From the NCBI RefSeq assembly GCF_020171285.1, contig NZ_JAIUZI010000022.1, positions 1-43,720 on the forward strand: a DNA stretch of 43,720 bases, given 5' to 3'. Source of the DNA: Seohaeicola saemankumensis. GTDB taxonomy: Bacteria > Pseudomonadota > Alphaproteobacteria > Rhodobacterales > Rhodobacteraceae. The notes under the pieces were generated by a model. It saw nothing but the letters and a program-made list of their open reading frames with translations. It searched no databases and was not told the DNA's origin. Both the position numbers and the translations under genes were made by a program. Positions within the stretch are counted from its first letter, which is position 1. Every line of letters begins with the position of its first letter. Shown here in pieces: positions 1-7,890 of this stretch.

Positions 1-116
1 CGGCAGGCTCAAGGACTGGCGACGCGTCGCAACCCGCTACGACAGGTGTCCGAAGGTCTTCCTTTCAGCCATCGCACTCGCAGCAACCGTCATTTTCTGG
101 CTATGAGTCCTGACCC
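1..116 (+). mobile_element. Right end of an IS5-family insertion sequence (partial)
   Basis: The first 106 bases encode the C-terminus of an IS5-family transposase. About ten bases after its stop there is a CCTAG motif, and IS427-group members of the family often insert at CTAG-like targets. I place the element end near 116 by inference; the terminal repeat cannot be checked because the other end lies outside the window. The insertion truncates the reverse-strand regulator that follows. Confidence 0.6.
2..106 (+). CDS. IS5-family transposase, C-terminal fragment
   Basis: Frame 2 reads from the window edge to TGA at 104-106. It gives 34 residues containing LKDWRRVATRYDR followed by a hydrophobic tail ending in FWL. 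The 'WRRVATRYD' string and a short hydrophobic C-terminus are hallmarks of IS5/IS427-group DDE transposases. The catalytic domain lies outside the window, so activity cannot be judged. Confidence 0.8.
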   Translation, partial: GRLKDWRRVATRYDRCPKVFLSAIALAATVIFWL

Positions 117-414
117 TAGGCATATCGCTCATTTTGGCCGGAGGTACGAAGCCGGTACTCCATTCATATTCCCGCGCGATTTCTGCGCAAAGGTAGGGAT
201 TGCCAGACAAAACAGCGGCTTGTGTCGATGCCAAATATGCGCAGGCGCTGGGAATGGGTTGGCTGGGTTCATCGAATACTTCGGGTCGCAACAAACACCC
301 CTGCAATATCTGACTGCGGTCCGCACCCGACTTGCAGGCTCGGTCAATGACCTCGGCCAAGAACTTCGACTGCATCACGGGAAGCGTCAATAATGCGGTT
401 TTGGATTGGCTCAA
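37..414 (-). pseudogene. AraC-type regulator, N-terminal fragment truncated by an IS element
   Basis: The reverse-strand frame starts at 414 and runs into the IS5-family element near 116. Its last 25 or so residues are therefore read from IS DNA. The genuine part, roughly residues 1-100, resembles the N-terminal effector-binding domain of AraC/GadX-type regulators: a LPVMQSKFLAEVIDRA helix, then a PEVFDEPSQPIP turn. The AraC DNA-binding helices are missing, so it cannot act as a normal AraC activator. It is divergent from the amidohydrolase operon, the usual position for a local regulator. Family assignment rests on weak similarity and may be wrong. Confidence 0.5.
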
Positions 415-447
415 TGAGTTATCCTTACTGGACTAAGAAACTTGAAA

Positions 448-464
448 TTGTCCTGAGAAGACAA
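448..464. promoter_or_regulatory. Inverted repeat between divergent regulator and amidohydrolase
   Basis: TTGTC, seven bases, GACAA forms a perfect 5-bp inverted repeat between the truncated regulator (start 414) and the first amidohydrolase (start 534). A TTGAAA hexamer at 442-447 directly abuts it and could serve as a -35 box. The position suits an operator, but AraC proteins usually bind direct repeats, so the binding protein is unknown. Confidence 0.3.
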
Positions 465-533
465 CGCGAAAATTCTCTACTTCCTGCCAACGTACATCCA
501 AGTTCAGAATTTTCAAATCTGGGAGATGCGTTG

Positions 534-1955
534 ATGAGCCTTCAATTTCACCCATCCACACTGTTTAGATCGGCTGCGGCCACCTCGGCGCTTGTCCTTG
601 CGGGACTGACCGCAGCACCCGGCGCCGCACAAGACGAGGGCTTTCCGATCCTTTTCACCAACGTCCACGTCTTTGACGGCGTTAGTGAAGAGCGGATTGA
701 GAACGCAAACGTGCTGGTGACCGGAAATCTGATTATCGAGGTGTCCACGGAGCCACTGGCCGTCGCCAACGCGCAGATCATCGACGGCGGCGGACGAACG
801 CTAATGCCGGGGTTGATCGACAGTCACGTACACCTGTACGCAACGGGGCTCGTTCAATCATTCGCCGGACTTCAGGCCGCCAAATGGGACCAGATCGGAG
901 CAACTGCGGCGGAAAACGCGCGGGATTACCTCTATGACGGCTACACGACGGTGCGTGACACGGGTGGCATGGGCTCTGGCCTGCGCGAATTGATCGACAG
1001 TGGCATCGTTGATGGCCCGCGCATCTACGCCTCTGGCGCCGCCATTGGCCCAACGTCGGGCCACGGCGATTGGCGAAACCCAGAACAGCGCACGTACAAC
1101 ATGGGGTCGGACGACGTCGCAAACACGCTTAACCTGTCTTACATCGCCGATGGTCCTGACGAAATCCGCAAAGCATCAAGACTGAATTTTGCTCACGGTG
1201 CGAGCTTCCTCAAATTGATGGCGGGTGGAGGCGTTTCATCGGAACTCGATCCGCTTTGGTCTGTCGCCTACAGTACTGATGAAATTGAAGCTGCCGTAGA
1301 AGCTGCTTCCTTTTTTGATACTTACGTTACCGTCCACGCCTACACCGATGAAACCGTATCCATGGCATTGGATGCAGGCGTAAAGTCCTTGGAACACGCC
1401 CAGATGATCAGTGAGGAGACCGTAAAACGTATCGCTGATGAAGGTATCTTTTGGGCGCTCAACGTCGCTGGAATGGACCCCGCCCTGCTTGATCACCCCA
1501 ATTTCTCGATGCCGACCGTAAAGCCTAAATTGGAAGAGTACTTAACGGGATCAGAAAACGTCGTCAGCTACATCAAAAAGTACAAACCCAAGATCGTACA
1601 TAATGTCGACACCGTGCTGTCCACAATTGGATTTGGACGCGCGCATCGCGACTTTGAGAAATACTACTTCGCGGAACTGCTGGGGAACCACGCTTTCCTG
1701 GTTGCCGCAACTTCGACGGGTGGGGAGTTGGCGCAACTTACCGGACGGCGGAACCCCTATCCCAACAAGCTGGGGGTAATTGAGACAGGAGCCTACGCTG
1801 ACATTTTGATTGTCGATGGTAACCCGTTGGAAGATCTGTCAGTTCTCGGCGCCAATCCGAAATGGTTTGATGCAGCGCCCCGCGAGCGCGGGTTCGATAC
1901 CATCCGGCTGATCATGAAGGACGGTCAAATCTACAAAAACACTCTGGAGAACTAA
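534..1955 (+). CDS. Exported metal-dependent amidohydrolase, first tandem copy
   Basis: A 473-residue protein of the amidohydrolase superfamily, in the imidazolonepropionase/Xaa-Pro dipeptidase-like branch. The frame is open from 393, but I choose ATG 534 because GGGAG sits about 7 nt upstream and the product then begins with an alanine-rich signal peptide (residues 1-33). Metal ligands are visible: HVH at 98-100, lysine 227 in FLKLMAGGG, His268 in VHAYTD, His288 in LEHAQ and Asp359 in NVDTV. The C-terminal LGVIETGAYADILIVDGNP closes the composite beta-sandwich. The substrate is unknown; a periplasmic amide, peptide or lactone is plausible. It is followed after 2 bp by a paralogue. Base composition is lower in GC than the central genes. 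Confidence 0.88.
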   Translation: MSLQFHPSTLFRSAAATSALVLAGLTAAPGAAQDEGFPILFTNVHVFDGVSEERIENANVLVTGNLIIEVSTEPLAVANAQIIDGGGRTLMPGLIDSHVHLYATGLVQSFAGLQAAKWDQIGATAAENARDYLYDGYTTVRDTGGMGSGLRELIDSGIVDGPRIYASGAAIGPTSGHGDWRNPEQRTYNMGSDDVANTLNLSYIADGPDEIRKASRLNFAHGASFLKLMAGGGVSSELDPLWSVAYSTDEIEAAVEAASFFDTYVTVHAYTDETVSMALDAGVKSLEHAQMISEETVKRIADEGIFWALNVAGMDPALLDHPNFSMPTVKPKLEEYLTGSENVVSYIKKYKPKIVHNVDTVLSTIGFGRAHRDFEKYYFAELLGNHAFLVAATSTGGELAQLTGRRNPYPNKLGVIETGAYADILIVDGNPLEDLSVLGANPKWFDAAPRERGFDTIRLIMKDGQIYKNTLEN

Positions 1956-1957
1956 AA

Positions 1958-3301
1958 ATGCGTACCGGATTTTGCTCCGCAACCCTTTTGCTAATGATCG
2001 CGATGGGCGCAAACGCCCAAGAAGCGCCGCAGCAAGTTCTCTTCACCAATGTCCACGTCTTTGACGGCGTCAATGAACAACGGATCGAGAATGCCAATGT
2101 GCTGGTCGTGGACAACCTGATTGCCGAGGTATCCGCCGAACCTCTCGCGGCGGCTAACGCGCAGATCATTGATGGTGGTGGCCGGACATTGATGCCCGGA
2201 CTGATTGATGCGCATGTGCATTTGACCGTAACCGAGCCCGTGGCGGACCTGAGAGACAATTTTGATTGGATGTATTGGGGGGCTGTCTCAACCATCGAAG
2301 CCGAAAAGATGCTTCTGCGCGGCTTCACGACCGTGCGCGATGCCGGAGGTCCGGCGATCGGACTGCACAAGGCCATCGAACGCGGCAAGGCTGTGGGTCC
2401 GCGCATTTACGCATCCGGCCCGGTCATTTCTCAGACATCGGGACATGGGGAACATCGCGTCTACACCGAGCCCCACCCGAATTTCATGGGCGCGCAACCA
2501 TCGTTCTTCAATCAGCACCTGGAGTTTCTGGCCGATGGCGTGCCGGAAACACTGCGTGCGACCCGCGAAGCCCTGCGCCTTGGCGCTGTGCAGATCAAGG
2601 TGATGGCGGGAGGAGGCGTGTCCTCTCAAGTTGATCCCTTGCACACCGTTCAGGGTCTGCCGGAAGAGCTTGAGGCATCTGTCCGGGCCGCCGCTGATTG
2701 GGGAACCTACGTGATGGTTCACGCCTACACGGACGAATCCATCGTGCGCTCGATTGAGGCGGGCGTGATCAGCATCGAACACGGCCAACTGATGACAGAA
2801 GTTGGAGCTCAAGCGATCAAAGACGCGGACGCCTGGATCGTTCCGTTCTACTCTCTCCTGGGCTTGGATGAGCAACTTGTTGTTTCTACACTGGGGCCTG
2901 CGTCCGGAGAAAAGTTCCTCCGAGTGCAAGATGGTGCGCGCAAACAGATGCAACTGATCAAGGATTTCGGGATCGAGAATGTGGCGTTCTCGACCGATAT
3001 CATTGGCGACCCGGCCGCCCTTACCAAGCAAAACGATGAGTTCAAGTATCGCCTCGAAGTCTGGACAAGCCATGAGATCCTGCAGCAGGCAACGTCCAAA
3101 GCAGCCGAACTCCTCGCTCTATCCGGCGAACTCAATCCCTACAAAGCAGGCCCGCTTGGTGTGATCCAACAAGGTGCCTACGCCGATCTCCTGCTGGTAG
3201 AGGGCAACCCCGTCGAGGATGTTGAGTTGCTCGTCGACTACCAGGCCAACATCGATCTGATCATGAAGGACGGTGTGATCTACAAGAACACACTCAATTG
3301 A
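1958..3301 (+). CDS. Exported metal-dependent amidohydrolase, second tandem copy
   Basis: A 447-residue paralogue of the preceding gene. The two share almost the whole N-terminal stretch around FTNVHVFDGV and IENANVLV and the C-terminal IMKDG.IYKNTL. It starts 2 bp after the upstream stop with GGAG in front, so the pair is one transcript. A short signal peptide (residues 1-20) precedes the sandwich domain. Active-site residues are HVH 86-88, Lys214 in IKVMAGGG, His255 in VHAYTD, His275 in IEHGQ and Asp347 in FSTD. Both copies look catalytically complete. They differ most between the second histidine and the aspartate, a region that usually shapes the substrate pocket, which suggests different substrates. 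Confidence 0.88.
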   Translation: MRTGFCSATLLLMIAMGANAQEAPQQVLFTNVHVFDGVNEQRIENANVLVVDNLIAEVSAEPLAAANAQIIDGGGRTLMPGLIDAHVHLTVTEPVADLRDNFDWMYWGAVSTIEAEKMLLRGFTTVRDAGGPAIGLHKAIERGKAVGPRIYASGPVISQTSGHGEHRVYTEPHPNFMGAQPSFFNQHLEFLADGVPETLRATREALRLGAVQIKVMAGGGVSSQVDPLHTVQGLPEELEASVRAAADWGTYVMVHAYTDESIVRSIEAGVISIEHGQLMTEVGAQAIKDADAWIVPFYSLLGLDEQLVVSTLGPASGEKFLRVQDGARKQMQLIKDFGIENVAFSTDIIGDPAALTKQNDEFKYRLEVWTSHEILQQATSKAAELLALSGELNPYKAGPLGVIQQGAYADLLLVEGNPVEDVELLVDYQANIDLIMKDGVIYKNTLN

Positions 3302-3306
3302 GTGTC

Positions 3307-3348
3307 GCGCGGGGTGATCTTACCTCGGCACCCCGCGCATCTTTTTTT
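3307..3348 (+). terminator. Strong rho-independent terminator after the amidohydrolase pair
   Basis: A perfect 10-bp GC-rich stem (3307-3316 with 3329-3338) with a 12-nt loop is followed by a run of seven T from 3342. It begins 6 bp after the amidohydrolase stop. It ends only about 20 bp before the next start, and I see no promoter in between, so the downstream genes probably depend on read-through. Confidence 0.85.
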
Positions 3349-3369
3349 CTTCACCGGAGCGACAAAGCT

Positions 3370-4149
3370 TTGAACAGATCACCATTCATAAAACAAACAT
3401 GGGCAATACTGGCAGCCATTTTGCCCGCTACCGTCGCGATTGCAGGATCACCCGAGCCCAAGAGTGTCCTATGGGACCAACTGCCGGATACTTCCGCACA
3501 GGAATTCGAGGACCCGTTTCAAGCATTGGACACTTCCCAACTGGCCAAGCTTTCTGAAATTGCGCGGATACGCCAGCTTTTGGAAACAAAAGCTCTGCCC
3601 GAAGAGGAGCAGCAGTCTCTGAAAGAGCGACAAAGCAGCAAGAAGGCCGATCTTGCAAATGAGGGTATCGATGCCGACTGGCTGATCTCTCAGCGTTGGC
3701 TCGTTGCCGAACGACGTACTGCTGCGGCGAACGCCGGCAATGCGGAACTTGCCAACATGACTGTCAGAATAAGTGGTTTTGCTATTCCAGCGCCACCGGA
3801 CGAACAAGGCAACGAAATGGCTTACCTTGTCCCTCTACCCGGTATGTGCAGCCACATGCCGCCGCCCAATCCAAATCAGCTCATTCAGCTGAAGCTCTCT
3901 GGTGGCTGGTCTCCGTCGCGAATGCACGAGCATGTCCGCGTCACCGGTACACTGCACCTCTCGCCGTCAGCGCGAGATTTATGGCTGGTCGATGGACAAG
4001 TCGAAATGAATGCAAGCTGGCAATTGGACGTAGAAAAGGCGGAGCCGTCTTTCTCGGCTCCTGTTCCACTTCAGCAAGACAGCGCGTGGGCGGCATCGCT
4101 CCAGAGTAGATTGTCGAAAACGCAAGCCGCACATGAAACGGACAAATGA
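3370..4149 (+). CDS. DUF3299-family exported protein
   Basis: A 259-residue protein. The frame is open from a TTG at 3298, but that start would lie upstream of the terminator. TTG at 3370 has CCGGAG 10 nt upstream and gives a clean signal peptide (MNRSPFIKQTWAILAAILPATVAIAG). The C-terminal half carries the DUF3299 pattern: VRISGFAIPAP, then MAYLVPLPGMCSHMPPPNPNQ, with Cys-x-His and a proline run that may bind metal. DUF3299 proteins are exported, of unknown function, and in my recollection often sit beside transport genes. The middle (residues 60-110) is charged and probably helical. It overlaps the next gene by 4 bp (ATGA), so the two are translationally coupled. Confidence 0.75.
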   Translation: MNRSPFIKQTWAILAAILPATVAIAGSPEPKSVLWDQLPDTSAQEFEDPFQALDTSQLAKLSEIARIRQLLETKALPEEEQQSLKERQSSKKADLANEGIDADWLISQRWLVAERRTAAANAGNAELANMTVRISGFAIPAPPDEQGNEMAYLVPLPGMCSHMPPPNPNQLIQLKLSGGWSPSRMHEHVRVTGTLHLSPSARDLWLVDGQVEMNASWQLDVEKAEPSFSAPVPLQQDSAWAASLQSRLSKTQAAHETDK

Positions 4150-5006
4150 CTAGGCCAACAAAAGCCTTCCAGCGCATCGCGGTGAGCGCCCTTTGCGCGA
4201 CAGCGTTTTCAATTGCTACAGCTGTTGCCGAAGAAGTCCAGGCAGTTGGGCTTGATGCACTGTACTTCGAAGGTGTCGTGCGCCCGAGCCGTGAAGCAGA
4301 GTTATCGCCGCTGGTGGACAATGCCGTTACAGAGATACACTTTCGCGCCGGTCAGTATGTCGAAGAAGGAGAGTTGCTTTTCGAGTTTGGCAAACGCGCG
4401 CCGGCCATTGAGTTAAGGCTGGCTGAGACTGCTTTGAAGGATGCGCAGGCTCAATTGCGCCTTGTCGAAGCCGATTTACAACGAAAGTCGCAACTGTTCC
4501 TGAAAGAGTTGATTTCGGATGCCGAGCTGCAATTTGCACAAGCGCAGCGTGACATATCTGAGGTTGCGGTAGAACGTGCGGAACTCACCTACGAAGGCGC
4601 GGAACTTGCTTACGGTTTCACGGAAATCAGAGCGCCGTTTTCCGGTGTCATGAGTGAGCCTTTTGTAAAACTGTTCAAATACCTTGATACCGATTGAAAC
4701 CTTGATCAGACACTTGCGTTTCTCGCGGACATCGACCCTGTCCATGTGGTCGTAATAGTACCTTACGAACAGTTTCTCGCGCGACGTTCGATACTGCCAA
4801 CGGACGAAGAGGCATTTGCAGCTCTGGAACTGAGTTTGCGACTGCCCAACGGCGATGACTACCCGCATAAAGGCCGATATTTCGGCGGGGCTTTTAGCAT
4901 CGACGAGGAAACCCAAACTCTGGAAGTCTTGGCAGAATTTCCAAACCCGGATTTGGTACTTCGCCCAGGCGCAAAAGTAACAGTCGTGTCGAGGTTTATC
5001 GAATGA
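4146..5006 (+). pseudogene. HlyD/RND-type periplasmic adaptor interrupted by an in-frame TGA
   Basis: One continuous frame runs from ATG 4146 to TGA 5004-5006 and is broken only by TGA at 4695-4697. The first 183 codons give a signal peptide, a lipoyl/barrel-sandwich half (FRAGQYVEEGELLFEFG), a helical hairpin (about residues 80-150) and the returning half (FTEIRAPFSGVMSEPF). Codons after the stop resume with NLDQTLAFLADIDPVHVVV and end in LRPGAKVTVVSRF, a typical adaptor beta-barrel. The break is therefore a nonsense mutation or a sequencing error, not a frameshift. At about 285 residues it would be short for the family, and no inner-membrane pump follows. Its end overlaps the next start (ATGA). 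Confidence 0.75.
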
Positions 5007-5485
5007 TGTCAGCGACAAGCCACTGGAACTGCACGCGATTTTTCCAACTCGTCCGCAACTGTTGGAGTGCTGCAAAAGACATCCAGAGAACAGGAATTTT
5101 TGCGTTTCTTGGAGTGGTGTTTCTTTTGTCATCGCAGTCAATCTCTGCGGAGGAAGAGCGCAGTCGATACTATCTGGGTGTTGGCAAGCCCTCTGCTGAA
5201 GCATGGATGATTATGATCGAAAACCCGACTGATCGGGAACAGTCCATAGGCGCTGCTCTGGCAGGCATGGGAGGCGAGATGATCAGTTATTTCTGGGGTC
5301 TTGCCGACGGAAACAACTACATAACCGTCCGCTTGCCAGACGATCCTCATATGATCCAAGCTCTGTATCTGTCCCGTCTGAGCCAAGGCGTTCTCAAGGA
5401 TTACACTTTCATCGAACTCATGACGAGCGCGGACATGGTGGACGCACTAAAGCGCGTACCCGAGGTCACAGCGCCGGTTGAATAA
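5003..5485 (+). CDS. Exported GYD-domain-like protein of unknown function
   Basis: 160 residues, starting in an ATGA overlap with the adaptor gene. Residues 30-50 are hydrophobic (GIFAFLGVVFLLSSQSISA) and form a signal peptide or anchor after an unusually long N-terminal extension. The remainder (MIENPTDREQSIGAALAGMGG, YFWGLADGNNYITVRLPDD, LKDYTFIELMTSADM) matches the layout of GYD-domain proteins: a small ferredoxin-like beta-alpha-beta fold whose members are usually cytoplasmic and of unknown role. An exported form beside DUF3299 and an adaptor is unusual. The GYD call is by pattern only. Confidence 0.6.
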   Translation: MMSATSHWNCTRFFQLVRNCWSAAKDIQRTGIFAFLGVVFLLSSQSISAEEERSRYYLGVGKPSAEAWMIMIENPTDREQSIGAALAGMGGEMISYFWGLADGNNYITVRLPDDPHMIQALYLSRLSQGVLKDYTFIELMTSADMVDALKRVPEVTAPVE

Positions 5486-5967
5486 TGCCAAAAGAACTTT
5501 CCTTTCTCTCAGTTGCATAGGGCGCGATCAGCCGACACAACGGTTTTTCAAACGCGGCAAGGCGCCGAAAGCAGATTTTGAGCAAATGGCGGATTTGGTC
5601 CTGACCTGCACTCCCGACCTTAGTCGATGCAACGTTTTTGCGCTCGCAGCGAATGACCGGTTAAGAGAAGCCGCGCTGCGGCGTGATCTCGGCCGATGAA
5701 CTCCGAAATGTGCCGTAATCGGTCGAAACCTTCCGAGGCGGGCGGAGGTTACTGGCGACGACGCGGGGGATGAGGGTGCGAGTTGCTTCTTCAGCCTGAG
5801 CGCGTGCGGAGTGTCAAAAGCGTTTGCTGCACCTTTCGGTGTCAAAGTTTGCAAGAATAAATGTCCCGCGACAACAAAGGGCCATCCACAGGATGCTTGA
5901 CAGGGAAAGTGTTTTGCGCCGATCCTGACTGGGCGATCAGTCAGGAGTCTTTGGGAGGAGGTTCTGG
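5486..5967. other. Intergenic stretch without a convincing gene
   Basis: This 480-bp stretch separates the lower-GC left cassette from the GC-rich core. Short frames exist on both strands (for example 5478-5699 plus and 5528-5974 minus). None has a ribosome-binding site with a sensible start, and the two overlap antisense. Part of it (around 5540-5700) reminds me of decayed intergenic repeats in Rhodobacteraceae, which I cannot verify. A GGAGGAG ribosome-binding site at 5955-5961 belongs to the next gene. Confidence 0.5.
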
Positions 5968-6675
5968 ATGCCATCCGCGCAGCGGAGAGATCGGGAAACA
6001 GACCGGCAAACAGACCGGCAAACAGACCGGGCGGCTCCGCCCGAGGCCCGCGATGTCAGCCGCTTCGACGCGATTTTGAACGCGGCCGAACAGGTGTTTG
6101 CCGAGTCCGGGTTTCAAGGGGCGGCGCTGCGCGAGATCGCGCAGCGGGCCGAGGTGGCACAGGCGCTGATCCATTATCATTTCGGCACCAAGGAAACGCT
6201 GTTTGAACGGATGGTCGCCCGGCGCTCGGCGCAGATCAACGACCGCCGGGCGCTGCTGCTGGACCGGCTCTTGGACGCTGGCGGCCAGCCGCCGCTGGAA
6301 GAGATCGTCGAGGTGCTGTTCCGCCCCACCATCGAGGCGGGGCTGGATCTGGCCCGCGATGGCGGCGCCTTTGCGCGGGTGCTGGTGTCCGTGGCCAACT
6401 CCGCCGACGCGCGGAACCAGAAACTGATCGAGACACATTATGACCCCATCGCGCGCAAGTTCGTTGCCGCCTTTGAGCAGGCCGAACCCCGGCTCGGCCA
6501 TTCCGATGCGGTCTGGTCCTACATGTTCGCCATTGGCGTCGGCATGACGATGATGGCCAAGACCGGCCGCCCGGCGCGGCTGTCGGACGGCGCCTGCGAC
6601 GATGGCGACGCCGAGGCGATGCTGGGCCGGATCGTGCCGTTCATCTGCGGCGGGATCCGGGCGCTGAGGGGCTGA
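5968..6675 (+). CDS. TetR-family transcriptional regulator
   Basis: 235 residues. ATG 5968 is preceded by GGAGGAG at 6-nt spacing. The DNA-binding domain spans about residues 30-80: FDAILNAAEQVFAESGF, then the helix-turn-helix REIAQRAEVAQALIHYHFGTKETLF, which is textbook TetR. The C-terminal ligand domain resembles the CerR/YbiH-like branch. Upstream of the HTH an arginine/glutamine-rich tail contains the repeat TDRQ, encoded by three 12-bp DNA repeats. It lies 36 bp before the TRAP substrate-binding protein gene. A 12-bp palindrome in that gap is a candidate operator, so repression of the downstream transport operon is the likely role. Confidence 0.9.
   Translation: MPSAQRRDRETDRQTDRQTDRAAPPEARDVSRFDAILNAAEQVFAESGFQGAALREIAQRAEVAQALIHYHFGTKETLFERMVARRSAQINDRRALLLDRLLDAGGQPPLEEIVEVLFRPTIEAGLDLARDGGAFARVLVSVANSADARNQKLIETHYDPIARKFVAAFEQAEPRLGHSDAVWSYMFAIGVGMTMMAKTGRPARLSDGACDDGDAEAMLGRIVPFICGGIRALRG
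5996..6031 (+). repeat. Three tandem 12-bp repeats inside the TetR gene
   Basis: Three copies of AAACAGACCGGC (the last base of the third is G) lie head to tail near the 5' end of the regulator gene. Because 12 is divisible by 3, copy-number change adds or removes four residues (TDRQ) without a frameshift. Confidence 0.9.
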
Positions 6676-6679
6676 GAAC

Positions 6680-6691
6680 TTTTGTACAAAA
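6680..6691. promoter_or_regulatory. Palindrome TTTTGTACAAAA upstream of TRAP operon
   Basis: A perfect 12-bp palindrome lies in the 36-bp gap between the TetR gene and the TRAP binding-protein gene, about 10 bp before the latter's GGGAGG ribosome-binding site. It is short for a TetR operator but well placed. Binding by the adjacent TetR protein is inference. Confidence 0.4.
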
Positions 6692-6711
6692 CGGAAAAAC
6701 GGGAGGAAATG

Positions 6712-7779
6712 ATGATTACAAAACTGAAGAAAACCGCGCTCGCCGCGGCGGTTCTGGCCGGGGCGATGGTGGCCACGGCGCAGGCTGAGACGCTGAACGT
6801 GACTATTGTCGCGGGTCACCCGCCGGTATTCCGCTGGGTCAAACACGCCAGCCAGACCTTTATCCCGGCGGTCAACGCCGCGCTCGAAGGCACCGGCACC
6901 AGCATCGAATGGTCGGAACAATACGGCGGATCGCTGGCCAAGGTCGGCGACGAACTGGAGGCCGTCGAGGAAGGGCTGGCCGAGATCGGACTGGTGTCGA
7001 GCCTGTTCGACCCGGCCAAGCTGGCGCCGCAGAACGTGACGTATTTTACCCCCTTCGTCCATTCGGACCCGACATTCACCGCCGACCTGATGGACCGTCT
7101 GCAGGCCGAAGACGCCACGATGCGCGCGGCCTGGGAGGCGAACGGGCTGGAATATCTTGGGGGTGCTATCGGGATCGACGACTATCTGTTGATGACAACC
7201 TTTCCGGTGACCGCGATCTCTGATCTCGACGGGCGCAAGATCGGCGCACCCGGGCCGGCGGTGAACTGGCTCAAGGGGACCGGCGCGGTCGGTGTGTCGG
7301 GCAACCTCACGACCTATTACAACGAGATCAAGACAGGGGTCTATGACGGCGTGATCGTCTTTGCCTCGGCCGCCCTGCCGGGCAAGCTGCACGAAGTGGC
7401 CCCCTATATCACCAAGGTCGGTTTCGGCGCCCAGTACGCCGGCGGGCTGGCGGCCAACAAGGACTGGTTCGACGGGCTGGACCCGCAGGTGCAAGAGGCC
7501 CTGCGCGCGGCGGCAACGCTGGACCGCGAGGCCTATCACGCCGACCTCGACGCCTCTGTCGTCAAGTTCCTGGGCATCATGCAACAGCAAGGCGCAACCG
7601 TCACCGAGGTCGACCAGGCGTTCCGCGACCAATGGGCCGGGGGCATGGACAATGTCGCAAAAACCTGGGCGGAACAATTGGATAGCCAGGGGATCGCGGG
7701 CACCGAAGTGCTCAAGACCTACATGGACACGATGCGCGCGGCCGGGGCGACCCCCGTTCGCAACTGGGATCAGGAGTAA
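6712..7779 (+). CDS. TRAP transporter substrate-binding protein (DctP family)
   Basis: 355 residues, periplasmic. Two adjacent ATGs (6709, 6712) follow GGGAGG; the second has the better 5-nt spacing. The signal peptide is about residues 1-24 (KKTALAAAVLAGAMVATAQA). The body shows DctP features: QYGGSLAKVGDELEAVEEG, then DLDGRKIGAPGP at the position of the conserved carboxylate-binding arginine motif, and GVYDGVIVF. It binds an organic acid for the permease subunits encoded next. Three consecutive hairpins follow its stop codon, a layout that commonly protects binding-protein mRNA and lowers permease expression. The substrate is not predictable, but the downstream hydrolases suggest a cyclic or acylpyruvate-type acid. 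Confidence 0.92.
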   Translation: MITKLKKTALAAAVLAGAMVATAQAETLNVTIVAGHPPVFRWVKHASQTFIPAVNAALEGTGTSIEWSEQYGGSLAKVGDELEAVEEGLAEIGLVSSLFDPAKLAPQNVTYFTPFVHSDPTFTADLMDRLQAEDATMRAAWEANGLEYLGGAIGIDDYLLMTTFPVTAISDLDGRKIGAPGPAVNWLKGTGAVGVSGNLTTYYNEIKTGVYDGVIVFASAALPGKLHEVAPYITKVGFGAQYAGGLAANKDWFDGLDPQVQEALRAAATLDREAYHADLDASVVKFLGIMQQQGATVTEVDQAFRDQWAGGMDNVAKTWAEQLDSQGIAGTEVLKTYMDTMRAAGATPVRNWDQE

Positions 7780-7787
7780 CCCGAAAC

Positions 7788-7857
7788 GCGCCCCGGCCAG
7801 CTCCGGGGCGCAAAATTCTTTCGAAGAATTTTGGCAAGAATTTTCGAAAAATTCTTG
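7788..7857 (+). promoter_or_regulatory. Three consecutive hairpins between dctP and dctQ
   Basis: Stem 1 pairs 7788-7796 with 7803-7811 (9 bp, GC-rich). Stem 2 pairs 7811-7820 with 7824-7833 (CAAAATTCTT and its complement). Stem 3 pairs 7835-7844 with 7848-7857 (CAAGAATTTT and its complement). Stems 2 and 3 form an AT-rich palindrome pair that recurs in inverted order at 11475-11521. Likely roles are mRNA stabilisation or partial termination after dctP. Confidence 0.8.
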
Positions 7858-7890
7858 GCCCCGCGCGGATGGAGGCGAACAGACGCCAGA

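Noticed and set aside
4695..4697. Selenocysteine readthrough of the in-frame TGA
   Set aside because: Adaptor proteins have no known selenocysteine position and I see no SECIS-like hairpin directly after the codon.
5478..5699. Possible 73-residue gene after the GYD-like gene
   Set aside because: No ribosome-binding site, overlaps the upstream stop and an antisense frame, and looks like decayed intergenic repeat.
5941..7677. 578-codon reverse-strand open frame
   Set aside because: Shadow of the TetR and DctP genes, with no recognisable domain or ribosome-binding site.
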